From Amycolatopsis marina (GTDB taxonomy: Bacteria > Actinomycetota > Actinomycetes > Mycobacteriales > Pseudonocardiaceae): a stretch of 64,000 nt of DNA. Location of the stretch: positions 94,800 to 158,799 of the forward strand of contig NZ_FOKG01000015.1 in NCBI RefSeq assembly GCF_900111885.1, written 5' to 3'. Position numbers and translations under genes: made by a program. Below, one piece after another: positions 1 through 7,640 of this stretch. Numbering within the stretch: position 1 is the stretch's first letter; the number at the start of each line of letters is the position of its first letter. A model generated the notes under the pieces. That model had not been told where the DNA came from. It made no database searches and saw nothing but the letters and a program-made list of their open reading frames with translations.

Positions 1-409
1 AGATCAGCGTCATCGTCCGGACCAGTTCCGGCCTGCGCGCGGCCAGCAGCAGGGCGACCGCACCGCCCATCGAGTTGCCGACCAGGTGCACCGGTCCCGC
101 GTCGAGACCCTGCACGAAGTCACCGAGCGTCTCGGCGTGTGCGGCGAGGCTGAAGTCGAAGCCCTTGGCGGGCTCGGAGAACCCGAAGCCGGGCAGGTCC
201 ACCGCGACACCCGCGGCCGTGGGCGCGAGTTGAGCGGCGAGGTCGGTCCAGTTCGTCGAGGAGCCGCCGAGCCCGTGCACGTAGACCGCCGTCTCGCTGC
301 CCTCGCCCGGGGTGCGCCGCACGTGCAGCGACGCCTGGCCCACCTGCTCGTAGCCGCCGGTCCACGGCTCGGTTTGGTGATCCAGTGCTGGCAGTGGTGC
401 CGTGGACAT
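1..409 (-). CDS. Alpha/beta hydrolase, N-terminal 136 residues (cut by left edge)
   Basis: Reading leftwards from the ATG at 409, the frame is open to the window edge. It shows an alpha/beta-hydrolase fold start: the oxyanion-hole stretch VHGLGGSSTNW near residue 45, DLPGFGFSEP near 70, and the nucleophile elbow GNSMGGAVALL near 115 (serine nucleophile). The acid and histidine of the triad would lie beyond the edge. The substrate cannot be told. The gene is divergent from the TetR gene at 651, with a 241-bp gap between them. The family is sure from the motifs; the start is probable, as no strong ribosome site decides it. Confidence 0.8.
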   Translation of the reverse strand, partial: MSTAPLPALDHQTEPWTGGYEQVGQASLHVRRTPGEGSETAVYVHGLGGSSTNWTDLAAQLAPTAAGVAVDLPGFGFSEPAKGFDFSLAAHAETLGDFVQGLDAGPVHLVGNSMGGAVALLLAARRPELVRTMTLI

Positions 410-650
410 CGGCACGTGCGTCAGCGCGGGACGGGTGCGAGCAGTCCCCTGGGGCGTTTGGGCGGAATCGATCACGGACTCGGACACCGTTCCAGGATGC
501 GTGCTCACACCGAATTGCGCGACCCTTGGCTTTTGTGCTGTACCGACGAGTAATCTCAAGGGCGCCTCGTGCTGTGGTGACCCCGCCCGCGAGGCAGCAC
601 TTGGAGTCACGAACAGTATCCGGGTGCGGGTCGACGGAGAGGCAGGCGGA

Positions 651-1319
651 ATGACGGAGACGGCGCGAGTGCACGCGTACGGCAACGGCGACAGCTCAGG
701 TCCGGGACAACTCGGCCGTGGTGTGCGGCTGCCGAGGACCGAGCGGCGGGCGCAACTGCTGGCCGCGGCGCAGCAGGTCTTCGCCGCGAACGGCTATCAC
801 GCCGCCGCGATGGACGATATCGCCGAGCAGGCCGGGGTCAGCAAACCCGTGCTCTACCAGCACTTCCCCGGCAAGCTGGACCTCTACATCGCGCTGCTGG
901 AGAGTCACGTCGACAATCTGGTGGGTCGCGTGCAGGAGGCGTTGTCCTCCACCACGGACAACAAGCAGCGGGTACACAACGCGGTCGGCGCGTTCTTCGA
1001 GTTCGTCAACGGCGACGCGGGTGCGTTCCGGATGGTGTTCGAGTCGGACCTGCGCGGCGAGCCGTCGGTGCAGCAGGCCGTGGACAGGGCCACCTCGGCC
1101 AGCGTCGACGCCATCACCGAGACGATCACCGCGGACGCCGGGCTCGACGAGGACCGCGCGCGGCTGCTCGCCGTCGGCCTCGTGGGGCTCAGTCAGGTCA
1201 GCGCCCGCTTCTGGCTCGCCCACCACAGCTCCATGAGCAGGGAAGAAGCGGTCGCCCTGACCTCGACCCTCGCCTGGCGCGGCATCGGCGCAGGCTTCCC
1301 CCTGCAACAACACCCCTGA
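651..1319 (+). CDS. fasR: TetR-family regulator, FasR-like
   Basis: 222-residue TetR protein. A 30-residue basic tail precedes the helix-turn-helix (about residues 31-78, with MDDIAEQAGVSKPVLYQHF recognition part). The C-terminal ligand domain closely follows my memory of M. tuberculosis FasR (Rv3208), including LSSTTDN and GLVGLS segments. FasR is an acyl-CoA-responsive activator of the fatty-acid synthase operon. I chose the ATG at 651, preceded by a purine-rich GAGAGGCAGGCGGA, over an in-frame upstream extension to 402 that is not family-like. Nearby DUF3107, ferritin-like, DEAD-helicase and Rv3212-like genes repeat the mycobacterial order, which supports orthology. No fas gene is in the window. 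Confidence 0.85.
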   Translation: MTETARVHAYGNGDSSGPGQLGRGVRLPRTERRAQLLAAAQQVFAANGYHAAAMDDIAEQAGVSKPVLYQHFPGKLDLYIALLESHVDNLVGRVQEALSSTTDNKQRVHNAVGAFFEFVNGDAGAFRMVFESDLRGEPSVQQAVDRATSASVDAITETITADAGLDEDRARLLAVGLVGLSQVSARFWLAHHSSMSREEAVALTSTLAWRGIGAGFPLQQHP

Positions 1320-1353
1320 CCGCCGCACCTCACCTCCGCACGGGGGTTGAGGC

Positions 1354-1464
1354 GCCTGCAAGTACCACCAAGCAAGATCAACACCTCCACTAACCGCTAC
1401 CAAGCGGGCACCAGCTTGGCAGCGGTTAGCGCGAAAACGATCTTGCTTGGTGGTACTTGCAGGC
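1354..1464. repeat. Intergenic hairpin element A, copy 1 (perfect 26-bp inverted repeat)
   Basis: The ends are 26-bp perfect inverted repeats (1354-1379 and 1439-1464; the left arm begins GCCTGCAAGTACCACC). A second hairpin lies inside at 1390-1429, with 15 of 16 paired bases. The element sits exactly between convergent genes (fasR ends 1319, the next ends 1497). A relative with the same arm sequence lies at 12410-12540, also between convergent genes. It could act as a bidirectional terminator or be a non-autonomous miniature element. There is no T-run. Confidence 0.85.
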
Positions 1465-1496
1465 ACACCTTGCTGGGTGCGCGAGGGCAGGCGGGG

Positions 1497-1721
1497 TCAG
1501 CGATCCCCGGGGGCGGAGCCGGGGTGGTCGGGCTCGGGGGGCTCGGGGGGCTCGTCTTCGTCCTGGTCTTCGTCCTGGTCTTCGTCCTGGTCCTGGTCGA
1601 GGGGGCGTTGCTTGCGGGCGACCGCGATGAGGACGCCGATGATCAACAGCGGGCCGCCGACGATCGCGATCTCGTCCCAGCCGCCCTGGTGCATCAGCAC
1701 CACCCGATTCGCCAGCAGCAC
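1497..1721 (-). CDS. Small membrane protein with acidic Asp-Gln-Asp-Glu tail
   Basis: 74 residues from a GTG at 1721, or about 65 from the ATG at 1694. One hydrophobic segment (EIAIVGGPLLIIGVLIAVA) is followed by a tail of DQDEDQ repeats and EPPEPPEP. The acidic part is coded by three exact 12-bp units at 1554-1589 and the proline part by 9-bp units at 1531-1548, so tail length could vary by slippage. It is the last gene of the five-gene operon running down from 5377 and begins 7 bp after the previous stop. I do not recognise a family. An anchor or charged partner for the membrane protein upstream is only a guess. Confidence 0.55.
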   Translation of the reverse strand: MLLANRVVLMHQGGWDEIAIVGGPLLIIGVLIAVARKQRPLDQDQDEDQDEDQDEDEPPEPPEPDHPGSAPGDR

Positions 1722-1727
1722 GGCGCG

Positions 1728-3044
1728 TCAGGCCCCCGACACCAGTGCGATGCCCGCCGCCGTGTAGCCGACCATCACCGCGAGCATCGGGAACTGGCCG
1801 ACCGTCACGTGGTCCTTGCGCAGCACCGAGATGGCCCTGTCATGCGCCGAGGTCACCCCCGCGACGTGCCCGCCCACGATGGCGATGATCTGCACGAACG
1901 CGATTGCGGTCACGGAAACGACCGTATAGTCGATCCGGCTGCCCGCAACTCCGAGCCAGTCGTACCCGAGCCCGAGCGGATCGGTGGCGAGCAGGTACCC
2001 GGCCTGCCCCTGGAACACGGCGAACGAGAAGTAGTGCGCGACGGTGTAGCCGACCATGATCGGGATCAGTGAGTGTGCGAAGGCGCCGTACGGCTCGACC
2101 GGCTCTCCACCGGCCCTCCTGCGCAGGTAGGGCCGGGTCAGCCAGATTCCACCGACGTAGGTCAGCGCGATCGCCGCGACCGACGCCGCCAGGCCTGCCG
2201 TCCCGAGGAGCATCCCGGGCACTCGTCCGGTCTCCCTGGTCAGGTCGGTCCAGACCGGCAGGCGAGTGAGGCCGTCGAAGGCGGTCGAGCCGAGCAACAG
2301 CAGCACCACCGGCGTGACACCGGCACCCGAACCGGCAGCGAGCCCGTTCAGCGGATTGCGCAGCACGAGTACGCCGTCGGCGCGGCGGCCGAAGGGGGCG
2401 AGCCTGGCGATCAACCCGGCGTACACCTCGAAACCGTCACCCCGGTCGAACCACCGTGGCCCGTACCGGACACCGGCGGCGATCTGCAGGACGGCGTACC
2501 CGGTCACGAAGACGGCGATCGCGCGCGGAGCGTCCGATCGGTCGTACACGAGTTCGAGCCACAGGAACGCGGCCAGACCGACGACGGCGGGCCAATAGCC
2601 CCGGTCGGGCAGGGCGCTGCGGGGCCTTCGAGACCATCGCCCGCCGAGCAGACCGGCAAGCGTGCGCAGCGGGTTGATCAGCCGCCAGACCGGCCCGAAC
2701 AGGAGCGACAGCGGCACCAGTCCGACCCAGAACCAGACGTAGAACCAGGTCGAGGCCGGGTTCGTCGCCGAACTGCCGGTCCCGGCCCAGGCGGTGACCA
2801 GCAAGGCCGCGAACGCGAGCACGCCGCAGGCACGCAGCAGGGCGCGAAGTCCCGCACTGTCGATCACCCGCCGGAGCGGTCCTGGCAGCGCACGACCCGA
2901 ACGGTCGCCGCCCAGCTTCGGCGTCTTCCAGAACACGGTGAGCGCGAAGAACGACACGAGAACGGCGATCGCACCGCCGTAGAGCGCCAGCCACAGCGGC
3001 ACCGGCAGGTCCGACCGTCCGCCCAGCCCGTGGGCCAGGATCAT
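1728..3044 (-). CDS. Polytopic membrane protein (family often labelled fenitrothion hydrolase)
   Basis: 438 residues, with roughly ten to eleven hydrophobic segments and the family-typical opening HGLGGRSDLPVPLWLALYGG. In databases this actinobacterial family is often called fenitrothion hydrolase. That label comes from a plasmid gene and says little about its real role. Its start overlaps by four bases the stop of the cupredoxin-like lipoprotein gene (ATGA at 3041-3044), so the two are probably translated together and may form a membrane-plus-extracytoplasmic pair. A metal-related or redox role is inferred only from that neighbour. The residues include no obvious enzyme motif. Confidence 0.75.
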   Translation of the reverse strand: MILAHGLGGRSDLPVPLWLALYGGAIAVLVSFFALTVFWKTPKLGGDRSGRALPGPLRRVIDSAGLRALLRACGVLAFAALLVTAWAGTGSSATNPASTWFYVWFWVGLVPLSLLFGPVWRLINPLRTLAGLLGGRWSRRPRSALPDRGYWPAVVGLAAFLWLELVYDRSDAPRAIAVFVTGYAVLQIAAGVRYGPRWFDRGDGFEVYAGLIARLAPFGRRADGVLVLRNPLNGLAAGSGAGVTPVVLLLLGSTAFDGLTRLPVWTDLTRETGRVPGMLLGTAGLAASVAAIALTYVGGIWLTRPYLRRRAGGEPVEPYGAFAHSLIPIMVGYTVAHYFSFAVFQGQAGYLLATDPLGLGYDWLGVAGSRIDYTVVSVTAIAFVQIIAIVGGHVAGVTSAHDRAISVLRKDHVTVGQFPMLAVMVGYTAAGIALVSGA

Positions 3045-3460
3045 CCGCCCACCCTGAGCTGGGTCAGCAGCAACCCCTGCTCGTGCAACTCGACCTCGAA
3101 GGAACCGGGAATGTCGGCGGTGAACTCCAGCCGTCCTGGCTCGCCCGGCGCGAGGTCCAGCGTCTTGTCATAGCCGTGGATGTGCAGTTCGTCGGCCACG
3201 TCCGAGGTCACCTCGAACGACACGGTGTCCCCAGCGGAGACCTCGACCGTGTCCGGTCCCTCGGTCCGCGCCCCGTCGGTCACCGCGAAGGCGACCGGTG
3301 GAGCCGCTGCCTGCGAGGTCTCCCCCGCGTCGGCCGACTCGGTCACGGACGCCGGACGCTCAGGCGCGCTCGGCCCGGCATCCGTGACCTCTCCAGGGGA
3401 CCCGCCGCACGCGGTGAGCGCGAGCGCGCAGGCGGCGAGCGTCAGCAGGGGCCTACGCAT
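3041..3460 (-). CDS. Cupredoxin-like lipoprotein
   Basis: 139 residues. The signal peptide has lipobox LTACGG, so Cys-20 would be lipidated and the protein held outside the membrane. After a low-complexity linker comes a cupredoxin-like beta domain (about residues 50-139) with HIHGYDKTLDL and ELHEQGLLLTQLRV, as in the EfeO-type cupredoxin group. Histidines are present but the usual Cys/Met copper ligands of blue copper proteins are not, so metal binding is uncertain. The ATG at 3460 overlaps the previous gene's stop (ATGCGTAG). The four-base overlap with the next gene suggests co-translation with the membrane protein. Confidence 0.8.
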   Translation of the reverse strand: MRRPLLTLAACALALTACGGSPGEVTDAGPSAPERPASVTESADAGETSQAAAPPVAFAVTDGARTEGPDTVEVSAGDTVSFEVTSDVADELHIHGYDKTLDLAPGEPGRLEFTADIPGSFEVELHEQGLLLTQLRVGG

Positions 3461-4466
3461 GAGCCGGCACCCCTGCGGCCACCGTCCGGACAAGACCCGC
3501 GATCCGCGCGCCCACTTCGTCCGCGCGTTCCTGCGGGAGCATGTGCCCGGCCCCGGGGTAGCGCACGAACTCGGCCGAGGGCAGTTCCTCGGCGATCGTC
3601 CTGGCGTGCTCCAGCGGGCAGAGGCGGTCCCGGTCGCCTGCCAGCACCACCGCTGGGAGGTCACGCAACGTGGCCAGCGCGGCCTTGCAGTCGTGCCGGG
3701 AGATCGCGTCCTGGAACCCGCCGAGACTGGCCGGGTGGGCGGTGAGCAGCTGTTCGGCGACCGAGGCGACGTCGACGCGGCGTGGACGCCTGCCGAACAC
3801 CAGCCAGCGGGCTCCCGGGCGCACCACCGAGGGCCGCAGCGGCAACCGTTCCCGGCGGAGGCGGGTCAGCAGCGCGGCGAGTCTGCGCTCGAACCTCGCG
3901 GCACCGTTGCCCGCGACGCCGGGCAGGCCGAGGGTGATTCGGTCCATCTGACCGCAGGAGGTGGCCACGAAGGCCACTCCGGCCACCCGCCGTGTGACGA
4001 GTTCCGGGTGCCGCTCGGCGAGCCGCATGATCGTCATCCCGCCCATCGAGTGCCCCGCGAGCACCACCGGCCCGCTCGGCACCCGGTCGGCCAGCAGGTC
4101 CGCGAGGTCGTCGGCGAGTTGCTCGATCGTCGCCGTGCCCGGCAGAGCCGGGTCCGACTCGCCGTGACCCCGCAGGTCGTAACGCAACACCCGGACGGTG
4201 TCGGGCACGGAGTCAAGTACTGCGTCCCAGGTGCGGCGGTCCTGCGTCCACCCGTGCACGAGGACGAGGGTCAGCGGCGTGTCTCCGCCGCCGTCGGGGC
4301 CGGCGGTCTCCACGTGCAGCGCCGTGCCGTCGCCGGTGACGAAGCAGTGCGTGGAATCCGGCCTGCTCCCGACCCGGTCCTGCCCGAAAGGCTCGGGACG
4401 GGACCGCAGCGGGGCGATCCTGGCCAGCGGAGAGGTCAGAGCCATCGGCAACCGCACCGCACTCAC
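3453..4466 (-). CDS. Alpha/beta hydrolase
   Basis: About 337 residues. The core shows VHGWTQDRRTWD (oxyanion region), YDLRGHGESD, nucleophile elbow AGHSMGGMT, acid in AGDRDRLCP and histidine in GAGHMLPQE, so the triad is complete. Start: a GTG at 4466 overlaps the upstream stop (GTGA), fitting translational coupling; an ATG at 4445 is an alternative. It is the second gene of the operon led by the AurF-like diiron protein. An oxygenase followed by a hydrolase suggests a small oxidation-plus-hydrolysis pathway, but the substrate cannot be read from sequence. Confidence 0.85.
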   Translation of the reverse strand: MSAVRLPMALTSPLARIAPLRSRPEPFGQDRVGSRPDSTHCFVTGDGTALHVETAGPDGGGDTPLTLVLVHGWTQDRRTWDAVLDSVPDTVRVLRYDLRGHGESDPALPGTATIEQLADDLADLLADRVPSGPVVLAGHSMGGMTIMRLAERHPELVTRRVAGVAFVATSCGQMDRITLGLPGVAGNGAARFERRLAALLTRLRRERLPLRPSVVRPGARWLVFGRRPRRVDVASVAEQLLTAHPASLGGFQDAISRHDCKAALATLRDLPAVVLAGDRDRLCPLEHARTIAEELPSAEFVRYPGAGHMLPQERADEVGARIAGLVRTVAAGVPAHA

Positions 4467-5377
4467 CTGGCCGGCAGCAGGAACGACTTGCGCCACAGGT
4501 GCATGCCCGGGGCGCCGACGAGGCCGTTCTCCTGCAGGAACGGCATGATCTTCTCGCCGCCGAACCGGACTGTCTCCTGCCAGTGCGGATTGTTCAGCGC
4601 CGCGCGCACGCCCTCCCTCGGGGAGATGCCGACGGCCTTGTAGATGCCGGGGTTGATGAAGGCCCTGGTGACGAAGTACGAGACCAGCGCGATGATGAAC
4701 CGCTGATACGGCAGTTCGGCCTTGGAGAGCTTCGCCATCCCGCGGGTGACCTCCTCGCGGGCGAAGGTGACGTGCCGCGCCTCCTCCAGCACGTGGATCC
4801 GGTTCACCATCCGCACCAGCGGCTGGATCTCGGGATCGTTCATCTGCTCGCGCTGCAGCCGGTCCAGCACCTCCTCGGCGACCAGGATGGCGCCGTAGCG
4901 GGCGGGACCGTAACTGATCGTCGGCATGAGCTTGGCCAACTGCCGGAGCCACGGCACCGGGCCGTAGGCGGGGCAACCGATGCGGTCGGCCATCCTGGCG
5001 AACATCGTCGAGTGCCTGCACTCGTCCGCGATCTCGGTGAGGGCGTACTGCGCGTGGTTGCTCGTGGGGTCCTGCTCGTAGACCTCCTTGAGCAGCATCT
5101 GCATCAGCAGGATCTCGAACCACAGACCGGTGGTCGCGATGCTGGCGACCTCGTGCTTGCCGAGTTCGATGCGCTGCTCGTCGGACAGCCGGTCCCAGAG
5201 GGGCGTGCCGTACAGGGAGGAGCGGTGCTCGGGGATGAATCGCTTGCCCTCGACCAGCGGCGCGCCCCAGTCGATGTCGACGTCCGGGTCGTAGAACTTG
5301 TTCGCCGAGGACTTCAGCAACCGGTCCGCGGTCTTCTCCCTGGTCGGATCCTTGAGCGTCCGCGTCACTGCCGACAC
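4463..5377 (-). CDS. AurF-like diiron oxygenase / ferritin-like protein
   Basis: 304 residues, helical. It has two carboxylate-histidine iron motifs typical of the AurF (p-aminobenzoate N-oxygenase) family: EIADECRHSTMF and HVLEEARHVTFAREE. AurF itself uses a diiron centre and O2 to oxidise an aryl amine; actinomycete relatives next to TetR genes are mostly uncharacterised. The GTG at 5377 follows a GAGGAAGG ribosome site at good spacing. The gene leads a five-gene operon and is divergent from a TetR gene, with a palindrome in the 51-bp gap, so it is probably repressed by that TetR. The family is secure; the reaction is unknown. Confidence 0.85.
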   Translation of the reverse strand: MSAVTRTLKDPTREKTADRLLKSSANKFYDPDVDIDWGAPLVEGKRFIPEHRSSLYGTPLWDRLSDEQRIELGKHEVASIATTGLWFEILLMQMLLKEVYEQDPTSNHAQYALTEIADECRHSTMFARMADRIGCPAYGPVPWLRQLAKLMPTISYGPARYGAILVAEEVLDRLQREQMNDPEIQPLVRMVNRIHVLEEARHVTFAREEVTRGMAKLSKAELPYQRFIIALVSYFVTRAFINPGIYKAVGISPREGVRAALNNPHWQETVRFGGEKIMPFLQENGLVGAPGMHLWRKSFLLPAR

Positions 5378-5401
5378 CGCCTTCCTCGCATATGTGTGTA
5401 A

Positions 5402-5428
5402 CCACTGGTAACAGTTACCTCTGGTAGC
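5402..5428. promoter_or_regulatory. Probable TetR operator between divergent genes
   Basis: The 51-bp space between the diiron gene (start 5377) and the TetR gene (start 5429) holds the perfect palindrome GGTAACAGTTACC (5408-5420), flanked by further half-sites (GTAACC just before, ACCTCTGGTA after). This is a typical size and place for an autoregulated TetR operator. No experiment is implied. Confidence 0.6.
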
Positions 5429-6211
5429 ATGCTGGCCATGGTCGACCGTGTCAAGCGCAACAGCAAGCGATCCAGCAAGCACTCGCGTGACGACGCCGCA
5501 CCCACCGGCGACGCCCGCAGGGACCGCTGGCGTAAACACCGGGTGGCCCGGCGAGCGGAGTTCGTCGAGGCGGCACTGACGGCCCTGCACGAGCACGGAC
5601 CCGACCTGGGCATGGACGACGTCGCGGCGGCGGCGGGTGTCACCAAACCGGTGCTGTACCGGCATTTCGACGACAAGGCCGACCTGTTCCTCGCCCTCGG
5701 CCAGCGCGGGACCGAGATCCTGCTGCAGCGGTTGATTCCGGCGATCAACGCCGAACTCGCCCCGGTGCCGCGGATCCGGATGGCCCTCGACGCGTTCTTC
5801 ACCGTCATCGAGGAGCATCCGAACCTCTACCGGCTGCTCGCCAGGGGATCCTTCGCGGAGAAGCCCGTCGACGCGGACGTGGTGGCCGAGGACAAAGAGA
5901 TCATCGCGACCGCCCTGACCGCCCTGCTCGGGGACTACATGCGGATGTTCAACATGGACTCGGGAGCGGCCGAGCCCTGGGCATACGGAATCGTCGGCAT
6001 GGTGCAGAACACCGGTGAGTGGTGGCTGGAGCGCCGCTCGATGAGCCGGGACAGCTTGGTCGAGTACCTCACCCAGATCATCTGGGCCGCCATCGACGGC
6101 CTGGCGCGGCAGCAGGGCATCGTGATCGACCCGAACAAGCCGCTGGAAGAGAACAAGGTCATCCGCCTGGCCAGGCAGAACGAGTCCGACCAGCAGTCCC
6201 AGATCAGCTGA
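5429..6211 (+). CDS. TetR-family regulator
   Basis: 260 residues (257 if the ATG at 5438 is used). A lysine/arginine-rich tail of about 40 residues precedes the TetR HTH: GMDDVAAAAGVTKPVLYRHF, about residues 57-82. The C-terminal domain is helical with a WWLERRSMSR segment. The divergent arrangement with the AurF-like operon and the palindrome between them suggest it represses both that operon and itself. The DUF4873 gene follows 18 bp downstream and may be co-transcribed. It is distinct from the FasR-like protein at 651, although both have VTKPVLY/VSKPVLY recognition helices. Confidence 0.85.
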   Translation: MLAMVDRVKRNSKRSSKHSRDDAAPTGDARRDRWRKHRVARRAEFVEAALTALHEHGPDLGMDDVAAAAGVTKPVLYRHFDDKADLFLALGQRGTEILLQRLIPAINAELAPVPRIRMALDAFFTVIEEHPNLYRLLARGSFAEKPVDADVVAEDKEIIATALTALLGDYMRMFNMDSGAAEPWAYGIVGMVQNTGEWWLERRSMSRDSLVEYLTQIIWAAIDGLARQQGIVIDPNKPLEENKVIRLARQNESDQQSQIS

Positions 6212-6229
6212 AGTTCAAGGGAGAATTTC

Positions 6230-6562
6230 GTGAGCGAGCACGACCACGACGAGGACGGCTACAGCGGCCCGGCGACCCTGCTGGTCTCCGACACCGAGAT
6301 CGCGATCGAGGTGGAGTTGCGCGGCCACTTCCAGCCGATCGACGGTTACTACCGGTGGTACGGCCGAGTGAAGGCCAACGAGCAACTTTCGGCACTCGCC
6401 GCGGGCCGGAAGAAGAAGGCCGAGATCCGCACGCCGCAGGGATCGGCCACGGGCGAGTTGTCCGATCCGGATCCGTGGGACCGGTACCGGATCATGGGCA
6501 CGAGCACGCCCCCGTTCACCGTGCCCGTTTCGCTCGACGAGGTCGAAGCCACCGCGTCCTGA
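6230..6562 (+). CDS. DUF4873 domain protein
   Basis: 110 residues, acidic and soluble. It matches my memory of DUF4873: a YSGPATLLVSD start, an FQPIDGYYRWYGR core and a TGELSDPDPWDRYRI end. The domain occurs alone or fused to flavin monooxygenases in actinomycetes, and its role is unknown. The GTG/ATG region has a GGGAGAA ribosome site before the start. It lies just after the TetR gene, 18 bp apart, and ends before a strong hairpin terminator, so it is probably the last gene of a two-gene unit. A link to the oxygenase operon next door is plausible but inferred. Confidence 0.8.
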   Translation: MSEHDHDEDGYSGPATLLVSDTEIAIEVELRGHFQPIDGYYRWYGRVKANEQLSALAAGRKKKAEIRTPQGSATGELSDPDPWDRYRIMGTSTPPFTVPVSLDEVEATAS

Positions 6563-6572
6563 CGGCACAACG

Positions 6573-6607
6573 AAAGCGGGCACCGCAGAAGCTGCGGTGC
6601 CCGCTTT
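6573..6607. terminator. Bidirectional hairpin terminator
   Basis: A 16-bp perfect stem (AAAGCGGGCACCGCAG paired with CTGCGGTGCCCGCTTT) with a 3-nt loop. It lies between the convergent DUF4873 and DUF3107 genes, with A and T ends on either side so it can serve both strands. Confidence 0.9.
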
Positions 6608-6616
6608 GTCGAACGA

Positions 6617-6847
6617 TCAGCTACCGACCGCGAAGCCGACCTTGCGAACATCCGAGGCCGCGATCTCGACATAGGCGATCCGGTCTGCCGGGACGATGAA
6701 CCTGCGGCCCTTCTCGTCGGAGATGCGGAACAAGCCGTCGTCGGCGTTCAAGGCCTCGGAAACCAGCTTCTCGACCTCGTCGGTCGTCTGGCCACTGGAC
6801 ACCACCAGCTCCCGCGGCGTGTCCTTGATTCCGATCTTGACCTCCAC
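6617..6847 (-). CDS. DUF3107 domain protein
   Basis: 76 residues starting VEVKIGIKDTPRELV at a GTG preceded by GGCGGAGG. The size and N-terminus match DUF3107 (Rv3208A in M. tuberculosis as I recall), a small ATP-binding-like fold of unknown function found throughout actinomycetes. It reads opposite to its usual mate fasR here, because the oxygenase operon and another TetR lie between them. The ferritin-like gene is just upstream in the same direction, with 45 bp between. Confidence 0.85.
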   Translation of the reverse strand: MEVKIGIKDTPRELVVSSGQTTDEVEKLVSEALNADDGLFRISDEKGRRFIVPADRIAYVEIAASDVRKVGFAVGS

Positions 6848-6892
6848 GTGCAAACCTCCGCCTGATGTCGTGCCGTGCTCTTGCAAACCAGG

Positions 6893-7573
6893 CTATCCGA
6901 GCCCGAGCACCTGCATCCGTTTGGTGTGACCCTGCTGCAACCGCCGGAAGAGACCGGCTATTCCCGACAGGTCGCCGGAGCCGGTGACAATCAATTCCGA
7001 AAGGCCGTCCCGCTCGGCGACCACATACTGCGCCTGGGTGAGGGCCTCGCCCAGCAGCCTGCGCCCCCACAGGGCCAGGCGGTCGCGCTGCCTGGCGTCC
7101 GCCGCGATTCCCGCCGCCACCTCGCGTTCGGCGAAGGCGGAGTGGCCGGTATCGGCCAGTACCTCGAGTACGAGTTCGCGGGTCTCCTGGTCGAGCCAGT
7201 TGGCCATCTCGCGGTAGAGATCGGCGGCGAGACCGTCGCCGACATACGCCTTGACCAGTGATTCCAGCCAGGAACGGGGAGCCGTGGACGCGTGGAACGC
7301 GTCGAAGTGCGCGACGAACGGCTTCATCGCGTCCTCGACGGCGATGCCGTGCTCGGCGAGAAAACGCTCCAGCCGGGCGTAATGACCGATCTCGGCGGCG
7401 GCCATCGAGGCCAGCGCGGCCCGCCCGGAGAGGGTCGGGGCGGTACGGGAATCCTCGGACATCCGGTCGAAAGCGGACAGTTCGCCGTAAGCGAGCACGC
7501 CGATCAGGTCCACGACTCCGTCACTGATCGTCGTTTCCGCCTCGGCGCCACGCTCGTTCGCAGCCTCAGTCAC
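6893..7573 (-). CDS. Ferritin-like fold protein (MiaE-like, Rv3210c type)
   Basis: 226 residues, helical. Candidate diiron residues sit in AAEIGHYARLERF (about residues 55-68) and ETRELVLEVLADTGH. The family is related to tRNA-(ms2io6A) hydroxylase-like ferritin folds, but actinomycete members have no proven role. I chose the GTG at 7573 (VTEAANERG) over upstream starts because the extension crosses the promoter block. That block, at 7599-7640, is shared almost exactly with the one before the phosphoesterase at 22188. It is divergent from the helicase gene across a 592-bp gap. Confidence 0.8.
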   Translation of the reverse strand: MTEAANERGAEAETTISDGVVDLIGVLAYGELSAFDRMSEDSRTAPTLSGRAALASMAAAEIGHYARLERFLAEHGIAVEDAMKPFVAHFDAFHASTAPRSWLESLVKAYVGDGLAADLYREMANWLDQETRELVLEVLADTGHSAFAEREVAAGIAADARQRDRLALWGRRLLGEALTQAQYVVAERDGLSELIVTGSGDLSGIAGLFRRLQQGHTKRMQVLGLG

Positions 7574-7598
7574 GACTGCCACCGTAGAGCAACGGTGA

Positions 7599-7640
7599 AT
7601 CCGCACGGTAGCCGAACCTGCGTGTGTGCATAACGCTCAT
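7599..7640 (-). promoter_or_regulatory. Conserved promoter block, copy 1 (before ferritin-like gene)
   Basis: On the minus strand 38 of 42 bases match 22053-22094. It contains TGAGnGTTATGCACA (7625-7639 read in reverse) and GGCTACCGTGCG. TTATGC and TACCGT are 17 bp apart, like a -35/-10 pair, which would place the transcript start a few bases upstream of the gene. The regulator is unknown. Confidence 0.6.

Noticed and set aside
4467..5405. Fusion of the alpha/beta hydrolase frame with 320 upstream codons
   Set aside because: Upstream part is a shadow of the diiron gene; the GTGA overlap gives a normal start.
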